A stretch of DNA of 7,829 bases from Candidatus Parcubacteria bacterium (lineage in GTDB: Bacteria; Patescibacteriota; Patescibacteriia; Patescibacteriales; UBA12075). How positions within the stretch are numbered: the stretch's first letter is position 1; each line of letters begins with the position of its first letter. The stretch lies in the NCBI GenBank assembly GCA_023142215.1, contig JAGLJW010000041.1, forward strand, positions 1 through 7,829, read 5' to 3'. The notes below the pieces were generated by a model. It had not been told where the DNA came from, did no database searches, and saw nothing but the letters and a program-made list of their open reading frames with translations. The position numbers and the translations under genes were made by a program. Below are positions 6,683 to 7,829 of the stretch, piece after piece.

Positions 6683-6711
6683 TTGCAGAAAATATTTTTT
6701 TTAAGTATTAT
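6683..6711 (+). promoter_or_regulatory. Promoter of dnaB
   Basis: TTGCAG (6683-6688), a 17-bp T-rich spacer, and TATTAT (6706-6711). The initiation point expected seven bases after the -10 is the A of the dnaB ATG at 6718, and no Shine-Dalgarno is present, so the message may be leaderless. TATAAC at 6709-6714 is an alternative -10. Confidence 0.55.
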
Positions 6712-6717
6712 AACATT

Positions 6718-7829
6718 ATGAATAATAATGATAATACAAAAAAATTTGGCATTGAAAAAATGCCTCCGCAGAATGTTGATGCCGAACAAACATTGCTCTG
6801 CTCTTTATTGATTGATAAAGACGTTATTTTGAAAGTTGTTGACATTGTTAATGAACATGATTTTTATAAAAATTCACACAGGTACATTTTTGAAGCAATG
6901 AAAGATCTTTATGCCAAAAATGAACCAATTGATATTTTAACATTAACGAATAAATTAAAAGAAAGAGAGCAATTAGAGAAAATCGGAGGAAGAACTTATT
7001 TAGCCCATCTTTCAAATGTTTCAGCAACATCAGCTCATGCTGAAAATTACGCTGAGATAATTCAGAAGAAAGCTACTTTAAGACGTTTAATTAAAGCTGC
7101 GAAAAGAATTACCGAACTTGGATACGATGAAAATGAAGAAGTTGATAAATTGCTTGATGAAGCTGAACAAAATTTATTTAAAGTTTCACAAGCATATTCT
7201 AAAACACAATTTATTAGTATTGATAATTTACTTAGTGATGCTTTTGAGAGAATTGATGATCTTCATAAAAACGGAAGTAAAAAGAGTGGTCTAACTTCTG
7301 GGTATCCAGATTTGGATAGATTGCTAACAGGTTTCCAAAAATCAGATTTAATTATAATTGCAGCTCGTCCTTCAGTTGGTAAAACAACTTTCGCACTTGA
7401 TATTGCACGTAAAGTTGCCATCACCAATAAGTCATCAATAGCATTATTTTCTCTTGAAATGAGCAAAGAACAACTTGTAGATAGACTGCTTTGCGCCGAA
7501 TCAAATGTTAGTTTATGGAAAATGCGATCTGGAAAATTATCTGACAAAGAAAATGATAATGATTTTGAAAAAATTGGACTTGGTATGGGAAAATTATCTG
7601 AAGCTCCAATTTTTATTGATGACTCCCCTGGTTGTTCAATTATGGATGTACGTTCAAAAGCTAGACGTTTACAAGTTGAGAAAGGTCTTGATATGATTAT
7701 TATTGACTACCTTCAACTTATGGAAGGACGTGGAAATAAAAACGATAATCGTGTACAAGAAATTGCAGAAATTTCTCGTGGCTTAAAAGGTATTGCACGT
7801 GAGTTAAATATTCCTGTTATTGCTTTATC
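6718..7829 (+). CDS. dnaB: Replicative DNA helicase DnaB (C-terminus beyond window)
   Basis: The ring helicase that unwinds DNA at the replication fork and recruits primase. 370 residues are visible of a family usually near 450. The N-terminal DnaB domain opens with PPQNVDAEQTLL (16-27) and runs to about 110. A linker leads to the RecA-like domain, marked by SGLTSGYPDLDRLLTGF (190-206), Walker A ARPSVGKTT (216-224), LFSLEMSKEQL (243-253) and Walker B MIIIDYLQLM (326-335). It continues to SRGLKGIARELNIPVIAL at the edge; the arginine finger and C-terminal end are outside. The P-loop is uninterrupted, so there is no intein at that common insertion site. The start ATG 6718 has no Shine-Dalgarno but sits six bases after the -10; ATG 6760 would leave only MPPQ and is less likely. 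It is transcribed away from the tRNA and the minus-strand operon. Confidence 0.97.
   Translation, partial: MNNNDNTKKFGIEKMPPQNVDAEQTLLCSLLIDKDVILKVVDIVNEHDFYKNSHRYIFEAMKDLYAKNEPIDILTLTNKLKEREQLEKIGGRTYLAHLSNVSATSAHAENYAEIIQKKATLRRLIKAAKRITELGYDENEEVDKLLDEAEQNLFKVSQAYSKTQFISIDNLLSDAFERIDDLHKNGSKKSGLTSGYPDLDRLLTGFQKSDLIIIAARPSVGKTTFALDIARKVAITNKSSIALFSLEMSKEQLVDRLLCAESNVSLWKMRSGKLSDKENDNDFEKIGLGMGKLSEAPIFIDDSPGCSIMDVRSKARRLQVEKGLDMIIIDYLQLMEGRGNKNDNRVQEIAEISRGLKGIARELNIPVIAL

Larger units (their letters stand above)
6482..6717. other. Divergent intergenic region between tRNA-Lys and dnaB
   Basis: 236 bases with no credible gene. The left part holds the tRNA promoter and the right part the dnaB promoter and two DnaA-box-like 9-mers. 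Between them (about 6535-6645) I see only short repeats such as AAACTGC twice at 6536-6552, the palindrome CTGCAG, and GCAAGT twice; none forms a convincing RNA or mobile element. Confidence 0.6.

Noticed and set aside
6848..7547. Minus-strand frames at 6848-7030 and 7263-7547, and a plus-strand frame at 7505-7696
   Set aside because: All overlap dnaB, whose Walker A, Walker B and domain order are clear; they are shadows.
1..7829. Mobile element, prophage or defence island
   Set aside because: No transposase, integrase, terminal inverted repeats or target-site duplication flanking tRNA-Lys; codon flavour is uniform across the window.

Overview
The window is about 30% GC (estimated by eye) and densely packed. 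It looks like a fragment of a Candidatus Patescibacteria (CPR), Parcubacteria-type genome. The reasons are the protein flavours (a DUF3160 lipid-facing protein, a membrane-anchored divergent Clp ATPase, and a WecA/MraY-like transferase with a YTTK..DGVDG motif), very short intergenic gaps, a tRNA gene without an encoded CCA, and AT-rich promoters with no Shine-Dalgarno. TGA is used as an ordinary stop (ATGA overlap at 818-821), so the UGA=Gly code of Gracilibacteria/Absconditabacteria does not apply. The lineage call is inference from memory of such proteins.

Layout. From 6343 down to 1 on the minus strand lies a tightly coupled four-gene run. In transcription order these are a DUF3160-type protein with one N-terminal membrane anchor (795 aa), a 126-aa membrane protein of unknown function, a 916-aa ClpA/ClpC-like double AAA+ ATPase, and a polyprenyl-phosphate sugar-1-phosphate transferase cut by the window edge. 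The ATPase carries a DnaJ-type zinc repeat and two membrane helices at its N-terminus. Junctions are a 7-nt overlap, a 13-nt gap and a 4-nt overlap. Upstream are an extended -10 promoter, a tandem 10-bp repeat, and the terminator of a minus-strand tRNA-Lys(TTT) gene (6409-6481). A 236-nt divergent intergenic region separates the tRNA from dnaB on the plus strand (6718 to the edge, C-terminus missing).

How the parts fit. dnaB and tRNA-Lys are housekeeping genes. The minus-strand operon is the unusual part. Its Clp-like protein has an ATPase-competent D2 ring, but its D1 ring has lost the Walker B acidic pair, both arginine fingers, the pore tyrosine and the Walker A Thr. It also lacks a ClpP-docking loop and an M domain, and it is predicted to be tethered to the cytoplasmic membrane. 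Co-translation with two other membrane proteins, one with a large extracytoplasmic DUF3160 domain, suggests a membrane-associated unfolding or remodelling machine rather than a soluble Clp protease. That functional reading is inference; the motif losses and gene coupling are read directly from the sequence.
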